This document shows positions 47,101-53,500 of a DNA stretch of 64,000 nt, in pieces. The translations under genes were made by a program, and so were the position numbers. The DNA lies in the NCBI GenBank assembly GCA_032718565.1, contig JAVGVS010000013.1, forward strand, positions 3,382,192-3,446,191, read 5' to 3'. This stretch comes from Distichodus sexfasciatus (taxonomy: Eukaryota; Chordata; Actinopteri; Characiformes; Distichodontidae). The notes under the pieces are model-generated. The model ran no database searches and was not told the origin of the DNA. It saw nothing but the letters and a program-made list of their open reading frames with translations. Numbering within the stretch: position 1 is the stretch's first letter; every line of letters starts with the position of its first letter.

Positions 47101-47571
47101 TTGAAAATAGCATTAATTATGGTAACAAACATCAGCCTGACAAGCTACTTAGCAGCAGCTAACTATACTTTTAATATACCTTAAATGTCAGTCACAGTGG
47201 CAGCTAGCTTAGCTAAAAGAGTTAGCACCTGGGATTCAGCCTCATCATCACGATCATCATCATCATACTAATAGGATGCGATATTAACAGTACACAATAT
47301 TTGAATCACTATTTGAGAATACCTTTAATTCTGCTAACACACACTGGACTCGACAGCATTTCTGACAAATTAAAAATGACAGTCACAGTGACAGCCGGTT
47401 GATTAGCAGCTGGTTTTCTATATTAGCTAAGCAAAGAACCAGACGGAAGTCTATGGACTGAAGCTAACATTAGCACAAAAAAGCTACTCACTGGACAATG
47501 TCCTCACTTGCTTCCAGACCAAAGTTCTGGCTTAGCTGACCCACACACCAGCGGACTAAAGATTCCGACAT
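17839..47571 (-). CDS. trip4: Activating signal cointegrator 1 (TRIP4/ASC-1), 12 exons found, 3' end missing
   Basis: Nuclear transcriptional coactivator, scaffold of the ASC-1 complex (with the ASCC1-3 proteins) acting with nuclear receptors. Exons (minus): 47492-47571, 46402-46583, 46186-46316, 45220-45438, 44182-44260, 43973-44093, 42445-42660, 42098-42224, 41826-42010, 41597-41721, 41177-41268 and 17839-17919. Joined, they give 546 codons in one frame; the human protein is 581 residues, so about 30 C-terminal residues are missing. The zinc finger has Cys at about residues 169, 171, 182, 185, 190, 198 and 201. The DDESDYFASDSNQWL motif is in exon 7. The ASCH domain starts near residue 427 (GGWCLSMHQPWASLL) and runs into exon 12. 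Eleven introns are inferred, one of GC-AG type and one of 23.3 kb. The start ATG is followed by SESLVRWCVGQL, which aligns with the known N-terminus. Confidence 0.94.
17932..17972 (+). repeat. (GA)n microsatellite forming the exon 12 polypyrimidine tract
   Basis: AGAGGGAGAGAG-type repeat. On the gene strand it is a CT tract ending ~12 bases before the CTCCGCAG acceptor of trip4 exon 12. Confidence 0.85.
18312..18855 (+). mobile_element. Tc1-type non-autonomous element (544 bp)
   Basis: Inverted ends CACTACCAGTCAAAAGTTTG and CAAACTTTTGACTGGTCGTG, continuing through GACACACCTTCCC/GGGAAGGTGTGTC. TA dinucleotides flank both sides (18310-18311, 18856-18857). This end is characteristic of fish Tc1/mariner elements. 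The interior has no intact transposase frame. Confidence 0.88.
18957..19599 (-). mobile_element. R1 MITE copy 3 (643 bp)
   Basis: Inverse orientation relative to copies 1, 2 and 4, judged by the AACATTCAAAGG segment lying at its right side. Flanks read CAAC and AAAT. Comparison with repeat X copy 2 (CAAAT at the junction) suggests an original AAAT duplication with the left member decayed. Confidence 0.75.
19800..20777. other. Repeat-poor block, no gene
   Basis: A (GA)n/(GT)n compound microsatellite at 20242-20284. 20380-20660 carries TGATTGATAGTCCATATTAA and ACACAATTAAGGTCTGAGGG, AT-core words of the kind seen in enhancers. No coding signal. Confidence 0.35.
20778..21433 (+). mobile_element. 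Repeat Z copy A
   Basis: Starts GGCTACGTTCACGCTGCC; near the right end is GGCTGGCAGTGGGAGTGTAG, an imperfect inverse. It contains AAATCGGATTTGTGTCACTT and CGCATGCGCTGACATCATC. About 85% similar by eye to copy B, which lies 23 kb away in opposite orientation. Confidence 0.65.
21669..22462 (+). mobile_element. Repeat W copy 2, two internal modules
   Basis: Shares with copy 1 ACTGATGCCGATAAATGA, GGAGCATTTCCAACGTAGTG and GACATGCCTGGCACAAG, in the same order. The two GAGTTGAGC...TTTTGCTC modules are also present. Confidence 0.6.
22463..23924. other. No gene recognised
   Basis: 22500-22870 is repeat-poor and GC-balanced; then comes the GAG tract and purine-rich sequence. The 179-codon open frame at 22612-23151 is driven by the GAG run. 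Confidence 0.4.
22925..22960 (+). repeat. (GAG)n microsatellite
   Basis: Twelve GAG/AGG triplets, followed by purine-rich sequence to 23025. Confidence 0.9.
23925..24400 (+). mobile_element. Repeat D copy 2, uninterrupted
   Basis: Starts TTAGGGTTACATGATTC and contains GATGAATTTGTTTCCAGATT and TGTGGCAGATCAAC. Ends GAATCGACAGAGAAAGAATC and CACGATTCG. Confidence 0.6.
24401..25818. other. No gene recognised
   Basis: AT-rich to ~25070, then mixed. The frames at 25046-25373 have no domain. Confidence 0.45.
25819..26453 (+). repeat. TTAGCAAC minisatellite between inverted arms
   Basis: About 560 bases of tandem units alternating AACTAACATAGTGTACATTA and GCATTAGC, unit roughly 22-30 bp. They are bracketed by GGGGTGCATTTCCCAAAAGC (25819-) and the inverse GCTTTTGGGAAACACACCCC (-26453). 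The arms are ends of a palindromic fish repeat; the same right arm occurs alone at 28665-28690. Confidence 0.85.
26690..26960 (+). mobile_element. Repeat S3 (fish GTGGCGCGGTGG type), diverged copy
   Basis: Shares with the copy at 34722 TTTCTGTGTGGRGTTTGCAT, ACAGTCCAAAAGCATGCAAT and GGTGTGTTGGCGCCTGCC. The head is eroded. Confidence 0.65.
26985..28247. other. Repeat-poor block, no gene
   Basis: 27395-27860 is balanced, repeat-poor and contains several TAATTG/ATTA-type cores. The frames at 27601-28091 on both strands show no domain. Confidence 0.35.
28248..28800 (+). mobile_element. Repeat G copy 3
   Basis: Contains TCCCTAATCCTGCGGCGCTA and ends CAGATCGGTGCATCCCTA. An embedded short piece (28636-28692) resembles the end of the TTAGCAAC minisatellite element. 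Confidence 0.55.
28849..29195 (-). mobile_element. Repeat D copy 3
   Basis: Reverse orientation: ends GAATCGTGCACCCCTAG and contains GTTGATCTGCCACAGTC and GGAATCTGGAAATTCA. A further end fragment is at 9239-9350. Confidence 0.6.
30090..30840 (+). mobile_element. MITE P, about 750 bp
   Basis: Left end GGGTGAATCTCATTTCACAC, then CTTGGCCCTT; read inward from the right, GGCTGAATCCAATTTCACCC, then CTTGGCCTTA. This inverted pair spans ~35 bases. The interior includes GGGCATTCTGGGCAATATTT. No transposase frame. Confidence 0.6.
31725..32540 (+). repeat. Diverged tandem repeat, ~205-bp unit, about four copies
   Basis: Copies start near 31728, 31966, 32180 and 32350. Each contains TCAAATCCA(A/G)TC.GAA-type starts, CCAAACAG.GTGGTCAAT or its variant, CAAGG.CAAAAAATCA, AGGAAGTGGCA, GGATCAACATC and AGGTTCATGACTTA. 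The 162-codon open frame at 32003-32491 arises only from this array. Confidence 0.7.
32541..33189. other. No gene recognised
   Basis: AT-rich. A Tc1-like fragment may be present near 32600-32690 (TTTGGACTTTTCTGGCAC), but it is too short to support. Confidence 0.35.
33190..33340 (-). mobile_element. tRNA-headed SINE (S2)
   Basis: Minus-strand head GTGGCTTAGCGATAGGACAC, CCAAGAGGTTATGGGTTCGA, then a body containing TGAGCAAGACCCTTTACCCC. Confidence 0.65.
33404..33608 (-). mobile_element. SINE S1 copy
   Basis: Reverse orientation: GAAGGAGCAGTGGGCAGCAC, CTTGCTCATGAGTACCACTC, GGTCTGGGATTAGAACCAG. Confidence 0.65.
33661..34665 (+). mobile_element. Repeat Y, copy interrupted by R1
   Basis: Left part 33661-33928 and right part 34574-34665 join to match the Y copy at 49332-49715. 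The gap is filled exactly by an R1 element flanked by ATAT on both sides. Confidence 0.65.
33929..34573 (+). mobile_element. R1 MITE copy 4 (645 bp)
   Basis: Full-length with GTGACTCTGCACGGCAAAAC and GCCGTGGAGGGTCAC ends. ATAT on both sides (33925-33928, 34574-34577). Inserted in repeat Y, whose intact copy has a single ATAT at the same point. Confidence 0.82.
34722..35094 (+). mobile_element. Repeat S3, better copy with tRNA-like head
   Basis: Starts GTGGCACGGTGGCGCGGTGG, B-box-like GGGCTCGATTCCCGGGTC, then GTGTGGAGTTTGCATGCTCT. Ends in GATAATGAATGAATGAA. This sequence is abundant in teleost genomes and can be mistaken for a tRNA. Confidence 0.75.
35095..35900. other. Repeat-poor block, no gene
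   Basis: 35265-35500 is GC-rich with GGCCCTTATTTATTTTTTCA. Then purine-rich and (CCCT)-rich low complexity to 35760. No coding signal. Confidence 0.35.
35992..36435 (+). mobile_element. MITE Q (444 bp), R1-like termini
   Basis: Inverted ends GTGACCCCACCTGTGAAAAC and, read inward from the right, GTGACCCTGCCTATGATAAC, both followed by CCGGCTAAA. Flanks ACAT and ATAT differ at one base. The interior is unrelated to R1, yet the terminal GTGACCC and the target type agree. Confidence 0.72.
36440..39363. other. Long repeat-poor region, no gene
   Basis: 37150-39180 is the longest stretch without recognised interspersed repeats. It contains (GCAG)n at 37740-37765, purine runs at 38620-38700 and a TATAAAAAGG box at 38944 followed by AT-rich ATTTCATCAGCGCTATTTAG. 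No coding exon was recognised; candidate regulatory landscape. Confidence 0.35.
39364..39590 (+). mobile_element. SINE S1 copy, best preserved
   Basis: tRNA-like A box region TTGGTGGCGTAACGGTAGGG and B box GGTTCGAATCC, then GGTAAAGTTACCATGAGCAA, CAAGCACTGCTCCCCGG and the tail ACAATGACAAATAATCACTC. Confidence 0.75.
39985..40165 (-). mobile_element. tRNA-headed SINE (S2), diverged
   Basis: Minus-strand body TTAACCGCAAGTTTCTTCAT and tail AAGAGCGTCTGCTAAATGCC, typical of fish V-SINE-type tails. The head B box is degraded. Confidence 0.6.
41085..41115 (+). repeat. (GT)n microsatellite in trip4 intron 11
   Basis: About 12 GT units followed by TATATATA, 60 bases downstream of the exon 11 donor in the gene's direction. 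Confidence 0.85.
41177..41268 (-). CDS. trip4: trip4 exon 11, ASCH domain
   Basis: Encodes LQFPKQYPTGCLLGCVNVMD, then CLSQEQFREQ. The GCLLGCVxxxDCLSQ motif matches TRIP4. The donor is CAG|GTTTGT. The next exon is 23.3 kb away. Confidence 0.95.
41597..41721 (-). CDS. trip4: trip4 exon 10, ASCH domain
   Basis: Encodes VEGRTWYSSHRGRLWIAAAA, then KKPSPEEIAEVEAMYRQIYK. This is the conserved ASCH core (E-x-R-x-W...RGxLWI). Its 3' splice site (GAAG|G) directly abuts a (GT)n tract. Confidence 0.95.
41727..41744 (+). repeat. (CA)n tract at the exon 10 acceptor of trip4
   Basis: On the gene strand this is (GT)n running to within a few bases of the GAAG|G splice acceptor, leaving almost no classical polypyrimidine tract. 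Confidence 0.8.
41826..42010 (-). CDS. trip4: trip4 exon 9, start of ASCH domain
   Basis: Encodes WVDVGGAEVSRKPQPKVVET, LRLQDRELQEIADGGWCLSM and HQPWASLLTCGIK. The HQPWASLL motif is the opening of the ASCH fold, a proposed RNA-binding domain related to PUA. Confidence 0.96.
42098..42224 (-). CDS. trip4: trip4 exon 8
   Basis: Encodes FDETVKAINAGNLVQTPKSS, a Ser-rich linker, then LVNPNIAQAAPQ, matching the human LVNPNMYQSPPQ segment. The donor is CAG|GTGGGT. Confidence 0.93.
42445..42660 (-). CDS. trip4: trip4 exon 7
   Basis: Encodes VRRTQVLDDESDYFASDSNQ, then WLSPGEREVLRKREVELHDL and RHASRKDRKITLDFAGRRV. The acidic/aromatic DDESDYFASDSNQWL motif is diagnostic of TRIP4. The donor is CAA|GTAAGA. 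Confidence 0.96.
42938..43134 (-). mobile_element. SINE S1 copy in trip4 intron 6
   Basis: Reverse orientation: AAGTGAGTGATTATTTGTCA, GTGCACCACAACTGCATTCG, GGGTCCGGGATTCAAACC. Confidence 0.65.
43747..43912 (+). mobile_element. SINE S1 copy in trip4 intron 6
   Basis: GTTGGTAGCTTAACGGGCAG head, GCCCACTGCTCCTTCACGGA, AAATAATCACTC tail. Shortened in the middle. Confidence 0.6.
43973..44093 (-). CDS. trip4: trip4 exon 6
   Basis: Encodes DRIATEGPEKDYLPPLEARM, then KAGLEKALQHKDKLLEFDRN, colinear with the conserved SGLEKAIKHKDKLLEFDR segment. The acceptor is TGACAG and the donor ACAG|GTGGGA. Confidence 0.93.
44182..44260 (-). CDS. trip4: trip4 exon 5
   Basis: Encodes VCTKEEQEILQRDSNKSQKL, then RKKLLG, colinear with human VCTHEEQDILQRDSNKSQKL. 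The donor is GGGAG|GTGAGA. Confidence 0.93.
44482..45107 (-). mobile_element. Repeat Z copy B, in trip4 intron 4
   Basis: The reverse complement matches copy A over its whole length, including AAATCCGATTTGAGTCACTT and the ends GGCTCCGTTCCCACTGCC and GCAGTGTGAACGTAGCC. Non-coding; the open frames across it are incidental. Confidence 0.65.
45220..45438 (-). CDS. trip4: trip4 exon 4, zinc finger
   Basis: Encodes a Ser/Lys linker, then NLYAKEGQDRLAVLLPGRHS and the cysteine cluster (CDC, NCMTCGRIVCEQ, GPCFFCGSL). This is the C2HC5-type zinc finger of TRIP4, the contact region for nuclear receptors and coactivators. It is 219 bp, phase 0 to phase 0. Confidence 0.96.
46186..46316 (-). CDS. trip4: trip4 exon 3
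   Basis: Encodes GLEVTRDTQKKSKRKGRNKH, a basic segment that is a plausible nuclear localisation signal, then EVISLAPVEPQQETVKTPID and LHK. It corresponds to the human KRGRKKGRNRQEV...VKTPFDL segment. The donor is AAG|GTAAAT. Confidence 0.92.
46317..46401 (-). other. trip4 intron 2, GC-AG type (85 bp)
   Basis: Starts GCAAGTCC and ends GCTTTTGCAG on the minus strand. Every nearby GT (in GTCCGA, GTCTTA, GTCCTG, GTTGTG, GTGAAA) would join exon 3 out of phase and hit a stop within it. The GC site has the extended GCAAGT consensus seen in authentic GC-AG introns. Confidence 0.75.
46402..46583 (-). CDS. trip4: trip4 exon 2
   Basis: Encodes YILSINNEEEIVEYVGDLLQ, then GTEGRKKQFIDELVGRW and a Gln/Ala-rich end reaching QERAM. 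The acceptor is TTCTCAG. The only 3' end that keeps the frame into exon 3 is ATGG|GCAAGT, a GC donor. The frame stays open to 46370 without splicing, but the extra residues have no TRIP4 similarity. Confidence 0.88.
47492..47571 (-). CDS. trip4: trip4 exon 1 with start codon
   Basis: ATG at 47569-47571, then SESLVRWCVGQLSQNFGLEA and SEDIV. The donor CA|GTGAGT splits a Gln codon. The N-terminus is shorter than in human, where several residues precede the LVHWC motif. The first ATG in the conserved frame was chosen. Confidence 0.9.
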
Positions 47572-47760
47572 GAGTAACAGCGGATTAATCAGACGTTTCG
47601 ATGGAGAGATGAAGCGAACCGGCTAAAGTTTCAACCGCTGGTGCCGACGCCGATGATTCGAAGCTCAAGGAACCGACACAGAGCGAATCAAACAACAAAC
47701 ACGTGACTTCCACGTCAGAAGCGTCCAGCGTTACTGAGACACCGGAAGTAGAATAGAATA
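47572..47760 (-). promoter_or_regulatory. Putative trip4 promoter / 5' leader
   Basis: The 190 bases upstream of the trip4 ATG are CpG-rich relative to their surroundings. They contain a CACGTG E-box (47700-47705), a CACGTCA CRE-like site (47711-47717) and a CCGGAAGT ETS site (47742-47749). There is no TATA box. These are typical of a housekeeping-type promoter. A pentanucleotide microsatellite begins right behind it. Confidence 0.45.
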
Positions 47761-47930
47761 GAATAGAATAGAATAGAATAGAATAGAATAGAATGCCTTT
47801 TATTGTCACTATACACATGTACAATGAAATTAAAAGCAACTCCTTCAGTGCAGACATGTATGTAGAAAAAATAACAGAAAATAAATGGTGCAAAAGCTGC
47901 AAACAGTTCTGCGGCGCTACATACATAAGT
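47752..47930 (+). repeat. (GAATA)n tract and retroelement-like tail
   Basis: About eight GAATA units (47752-47793) lead into CCTTTTATTGTCACTATACA and a short A-rich segment. Such sequence next to a microsatellite looks like the 3' tail of a fish non-LTR element, minus oriented. The family assignment is from memory of the motif, not from a search. Confidence 0.5.
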
Positions 47931-49330
47931 AAAAGAATAATTACTGGTAGTTTTTTATGCTGAAATAATATCGTATATACAAACTCATTAATATGTAACT
48001 ATTTTTATAAATTAATTATTAGAAACTTATTAGAAACGTGGTGGACTGACCAAGAAATTTTAGAAACTATTTTTTCTCGGATTTATAACTTTTCTTGCTA
48101 GAGTTAGTGACTTAAAATAAGTAACATCTAACTATTTGTGAGCAAAATATCTGCTACTTATTTTTTAAATTACTGCTTGAAATGAAAGTATATATTATTA
48201 CTATTTTCAGCCACAAGATGGCAGTATAGTGGTACCGCAGAACTCCAGCAAACTGTACTGTACCGTTTAGTGGTCAATAATGTGGCTCCAATCGAATTTA
48301 AAATACAGCAGGGGCTTAAGGCATCTATAACTATCTATATAATTAATTGTCAATTGTAAAAGACCAACAGCAAAGAAAATAAAGATGAAGCTGTCCTCAT
48401 TCATTTACTGGTCTAATGACTTCCAATGCCATTTATTGAAATAAATGTAAGTCTCTCAGTAAATTACCTCTTGCTTCAATATATTGTAGGAATAAAACAG
48501 ATTCACTGTCATTAAAACCCTTACTTTCCATTCTAATTTAGATGTTGCTTGTTTTTTGTAAAAACTCAGAAATATTTTCTTAGCATAAGTCTTTGATTAA
48601 ATGCCATTGTAACAAATGCAAACATGTTGTGATATAGAAAAATATGTTTATTTGTAATTTCACTTCATATAGTCATTTCAAAGAAAATGTACAAAAAGAA
48701 AGTCATCTCAGACCTGTGCAGTTTTGTGGTGATTCATATCTGCTTTTTCCCAGCAGTTTTGCTGGTGCTAAGGCCTGCGGTTGGCAATATGCAAAACACA
48801 TCACATTACATAAGAATACAACATTAACTATATATATATGTAGCAGATATAAAAACGGAGGATACAAAAGACGGTGCTACTGATTATTCTTGTCAAAACT
48901 CAAATCAACATAACTACAATAAAACCAGGCAGAGTTTAACATTTCAAAAGTGTTTAGCATGTTACAATCTGGATATGTAATGTAATCATGAGTAACTGTG
49001 TGAGTTATAATAATTATGTGCTGCACATTCACTTACAGATTCCAAATGCAGTTTTACTGTGTCTAAAAAAACTAATACTGTCCACTATGAGCTTAAGTAT
49101 TTAGCTCTGAGATAAAGCCTTAACTGTGGCATATTGACACACTCACTCTTAAACAATTAAACAATTTTCATTTGACTGTTTTAGTTATTTAGAAAGGTCT
49201 TGATACGATGAGACATAATTTTGCTAATATGCCACACAGAACCATACAGTTAAGCCTTTATCTCAAATGCCAGATTAACTTTAAAATGTTAGATGATTGT
49301 TTTTAGTTAAAGTAAATGAAAGAAATGTAT
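47931..49330. other. Intergenic DNA between trip4 and chrna7, no gene seen
   Basis: AT-rich, no coding similarity on either strand. The short open frames at 48644-48883 and elsewhere have no recognisable domains. Confidence 0.6.
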
Positions 49331-49331
49331 A

Positions 49332-49715
49332 GGGGTGTAAATCACGTTTCATCATGATGTATTATAACCGATTCAATAGACAACGATTCAACTTTATTTT
49401 GATATGATTCAATTCAGTAGCCAGCGATTGACACAAGACAATATCATATGCTGATTTAACACCATCACTTCCATTCATATCAAATCTCAAAACGATCTAA
49501 AATTTCATGTGACACTTTATTCTTGAGCTCAACCAGGCACTGAAATGAAAAATTATCGTCTCTACTTTGTAAAAATAGACCACCTGTTCAATATAAAGTA
49601 ATATAAATATGTAAGACGTCTGATCGATGTTTTCATTTTGGATCAATGTTACAGGCTTTGTCGACAATTGAAATGATGTTTCAACGTAAATCGGTGTATT
49701 ATTACACCCATTATT
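49332..49715 (+). mobile_element. Repeat Y, uninterrupted copy
   Basis: Begins GGGGTGTAAATCACGTTTC and ends with the inverted TTACACCC. It contains TTTATTCTTGAGCTCAACCA, which recurs at ~11900 and ~33835. A non-autonomous TIR element with no coding capacity. It serves as the empty-site reference for insertions into two other Y copies. Confidence 0.65.
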
Positions 49716-49820
49716 ACTGTGTGAACAGCAACAGAAAATAAAAAACAACGCTGTGTCTGTGGCTATCAAATAAGGAAACCTTTAAATATGACCTCAACAA
49801 AGCCAAATGGAATTTGCACT
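49648..49820 (-). pseudogene. Decayed tandem copy of the chrna7 C-terminus
   Basis: The stretch 49711-49811 aligns over about 100 bases with 49957-50057, which covers the chrna7 stop codon and 3' flank. On the minus strand it reads F-V-E-V-I-F-K-G-F-L-I-stop against F-V-E-A-I-S-K-D-F-F-T-stop of the real gene. The preceding ~60 bases (a repeat-Y end) are also duplicated (49650-49710 versus 49870-49955), so the duplicated unit spans gene end plus repeat end with an offset near 250 bp. It carries no upstream exon sequence and has no evident function. Confidence 0.7.
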
Positions 49821-50011
49821 TAAGGTTCCCAGCTAACAATCAGCGAAAATTCATGGCAAATTAGCCAATAACTAAAAGTTATAAATTTATCACAATGTTA
49901 TGGGCTCATTGGTTACTGAATCGATGAATCGACACAGATTGGCGTATCATTACACCCCTATTTTTACAGTGTGAAAAGCAAAAAGGAATAAAAAATTGAC
50001 GTGTGCGTCAA

Positions 50012-50551
50012 TCAAGTAAAAAAGTCTTTGGAAATGGCCTCCACAAAGTTGGGGGCGGACATCAGGATGCCGATGGTGCAGAGGATGGTGAACATGGAGA
50101 ATGCCATGAGGCAGAGGCGGTCGATGACCGAGGCGGCGAACTTCCACTCGTTGCACAGAGTCTCCTCCTCGTCCTGATCGCGGAAGCGCTTGGCGATGTA
50201 CCGCACCTCGTCCAGGATTTTGGACAATTCCGTGTCGCCCTGCCCGCTGCTGACGGAAGGGGCCTGGGCAATGGCAGGCAGCAGCACGTCGTCCTCGGCA
50301 GCGCCAACCAGCCGGCTGCAGATCACGCCCGAGTCGGGCGAGGTGGCGTAGGGGAGGCCCTCGATGCCACGGAAACCCACGTACAGCATGTTGCCATTGG
50401 TGGACTGGGGAACACCAGTGCTGACGTTCAGCTCCACGCTGGAGATGCTGCCGCGCCGCTGCTTCAGGGGGCAGGCTGAGCGAACCCGGTCCTCCCCGGG
50501 CCTCTTCATCCGCAAGAACCAGGCACACCAGTTTAGCAGCACCACACGGGT
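50012..50551 (-). CDS. chrna7: chrna7 exon 10 (terminal, 540 bp coding)
   Basis: Starts TRVVLLNWCAWFLRMKRPGE and covers the M3-M4 cytoplasmic loop, a pre-M4 amphipathic stretch (EVRYIAKRFRDQDEEE) and M4 (DRLCLMAFSMFTILCTIG). It ends MSAPNFVEAISKDFFT and TGA at 50012-50014. The tail FFT replaces the usual short A or T ending. A TIR repeat and a decayed tandem copy of this C-terminus follow immediately downstream. No convincing poly(A) signal could be assigned outside repeat sequence. Confidence 0.95.
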   Translation of the reverse strand, partial: TRVVLLNWCAWFLRMKRPGEDRVRSACPLKQRRGSISSVELNVSTGVPQSTNGNMLYVGFRGIEGLPYATSPDSGVICSRLVGAAEDDVLLPAIAQAPSVSSGQGDTELSKILDEVRYIAKRFRDQDEEETLCNEWKFAASVIDRLCLMAFSMFTILCTIGILMSAPNFVEAISKDFFT

Positions 50552-53500
50552 CTATGAGAGATGAATCAGAGATTTCTAGATCAGAATTCTCAAATATGTA
50601 TGGATTTTTGATATTCAAGATTCTCAGTGTTAAATTATTCACCCATGTGGGCATTTTTCCTCCATCTGGATCGTGGTAGTGGTACTGCAGGACCCAAACT
50701 GTGGCTATCACAGACAATCCAACGATAACCATGGTAGTGGCAAAATACTGGGCTGGAATGAGAGGGAGGAAAAAAGACTTTGAGAAACACTTTTACTAGT
50801 CGAGTCGATAAAATCCCCTTAATTTAACACGTCTGACTTTTACATCTACAATTATTCTTGGAGGGAAAAACTCAGACTTACCAATTAGAGGCACTGAGTC
50901 TGAAGTTGCAGGCATTATTTCTGCTACCAAAAGCATGAAGACGGTGAGCGAGAGCAGCACTGTGATGCCTGGGAAAGAAGACATCTTCACTCACTAATAG
51001 AACACATTTATGGTATTTATGGTAATATATTCATATACATCAGCTGTAAATGTTTGCATATTTGCTGCCACTTTTGTTCATGTGTAAGATTTATTTGCCA
51101 CATATATAGTTATTCAAGCACAGGTGCGTCGCCAGTCGGTAGTCAAAATAACTGTACGGTTGTTTAGCTTATTTATTTCATTAACATGCATGCATCTGGA
51201 AATTAAATGATAATGTAGACAGTGTACTATAGCCTGTAATCTACTATATCACCTTTTACATACTGTATACAAACTGAAAAAAAAACCCTCGGCTCCTCTA
51301 TGAATTTACATCCAGTCCAGGCTAAGTCCCGGGTGTCCTTAAATGCTGGAAACAATCCTGTTCAAGTTCAACATGTAGTGATTCACTCCTGAGCAAATAT
51401 AAGCATTAGTTGATGGTTATTTGTGTCACGCCCTCCATCTGTGTTTCCTGAGGGTGTAGCTCCTATTCCGGTGCATGTTTTACCTCATCTGCTCAAGTCT
51501 ACACCTGTGAATGTCACCCTGTTGTCCAGCCTCTGCCTTCACAGGACAAGTTCACATAGAAAATTAAAAGTAACCCATGAAACATGTGAATGTGAAAAGA
51601 AAAAGGTACCAAAATGGGAATAATCTGTACAGTATGATTTGGGTATTAAATGGAATATATCTGGGTATTATCTGTATCAAATGGGATATCTGGGGTAATA
51701 TGAGTATCAACTACTGATGCACCACTACCTTTCACAATTTCACAAGAAGTCACATGAATCTGAATAAGTGTACCACTGAATTATTAATCTCAGATGACCA
51801 TTATAGAAAAGTCCTTAAACAAGGAAAAACAGTTCAACCAACAAACTCAAATTGTTAAAAGCCGTAATGACCACTAGTGATGCATGCAGACACATCTGAA
51901 ACAAATGAGGTCCCAAACCCACCAGACACACTGCTCATTTGAGCTCTTATCTCCTCTATATCGATTCTGGAACTTCACATAACCACCAGCAATAAATCTC
52001 TGCGAGAGAGACGCGACTCTGGCAGACGGACCCCACGCTAATACCATTTAAGGTCGAAAGAATGAAAGAATAAATTAAGCCGGACCGTGATTTCATGCTT
52101 GGGGTCTGGAAATTCGGGCTTGGGCTTAACAAATAAAGGCGTTTGGCACCAGGCTCTCTGCCCGCATCGATCACAGGAGGAGATCTCCATCCATCTCGCT
52201 GCCAAACGCTTACCCGGACCTGCATAAATTGTCATGCGGCTGTGGCAATTCCACACGGTGTCACTCGGGATGTTTATAGCGCGGACTACCATCAGCAAAA
52301 AAATGGTGCACGCGAAAAAATAATAGTGGCCCTGAACGGAGAACCAGATTGATAGTGGTGCAACCAAGCAGATGCATCTCATGAGTAGAAGCTTGCTTAC
52401 TGAAAATCACCAGGTGTTCTGACAAAATACGCTATTTACGTGTCTGACTGTGTTGTTTTTATGTGTTTTGCCTGGGTTGCTGCATGTCTGGATGAGCCCA
52501 TGTTGGCTAACATACGTGCACCCGATGGTTCGTTTGATTTGTCATTACTAGACCCTTTATTGTTCTTATTTTCATCTATTATTTTTAATCATGATGTCAT
52601 TTTTATTTATGTTTTATCTTTATTGCTTATTTTTACTGTTCTCTTTTGTTCTCTGTTCTCTCTGTTTGCTATGTAAATAAAAATTATTATTATTATTATT
52701 ACCCATCAAAATGTGCTCGCTAGCGGATCCGCACATGCGCAGTCCCCCAATCTCGCGCTGTTTCCACGCCCATAAATCCACGCTACCTTGGTGGTGAGAC
52801 TTTTGTTTGACGTTAAGTAAAATATTTTAAATTCTTATTTATTATGCCCTTTGACTAATAAACAGAGGTGGGTAGTAACGCTCTACATTTACTCCGCTAC
52901 ATTTACTTGAGTAACTTTTTGGATAAACTGTACTTGTAAGAGTAGTTTTTATACAGCATACTTTTTACTTTTACTTGAGTATATTTGTGAAGAAATAACG
53001 CTACTTTTACTACGTCACATTGAGCGACATTCCGCTCGCTACTTAAAAAAAAAAAAATGTTTTATTCATCTGTTATCCAGTGCACGATCTGTTTGTTTTG
53101 TCGGAAAACTTCTTCCTAAATGACCGTTCCACCAATCAAACGGAGCCTGGCAGTCACATGACCACATACGAAACACGCGCGGGCACACCCAGAGATACAC
53201 ACGCACACACACACACACACACATACACACACACGCACACATCCTTGTACTTATATAGTAGTGAGGACCAACATTGACTTCTATATTACTGTATGTAAAT
53301 AATGCTACACCTAACCCTAAACATAACCCTAACCACAAGCTCAGTAACCAAAAGCTAATCTTTCCACACTTTTAGTTTTGCAGTGTAAAGAAGTGAGGAC
53401 CACTAAAAAAGTCCTCACTTCCCAAAAATGTCCTCACTCTGCTGATTAAAAACTAATTTTAGTCCTCGCTAAGTAGCAAGTACAAGAACACACACACACA

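Noticed and set aside
49511..49520. AATAAA (minus) as the chrna7 poly(A) signal
   Set aside because: It lies in a conserved part of repeat Y that recurs at ~11900 and ~33835; usage cannot be supported from sequence.
50003..50479. 158-codon open frame on the plus strand opposite chrna7 exon 10
   Set aside because: Antisense shadow of a GC-rich exon; rich in G, A, D and H without any domain.
53300..53335. Telomere-like CCTAACCCTAA words
   Set aside because: Only a few imperfect units inside a common fish repeat; too short and degenerate for an interstitial telomere.
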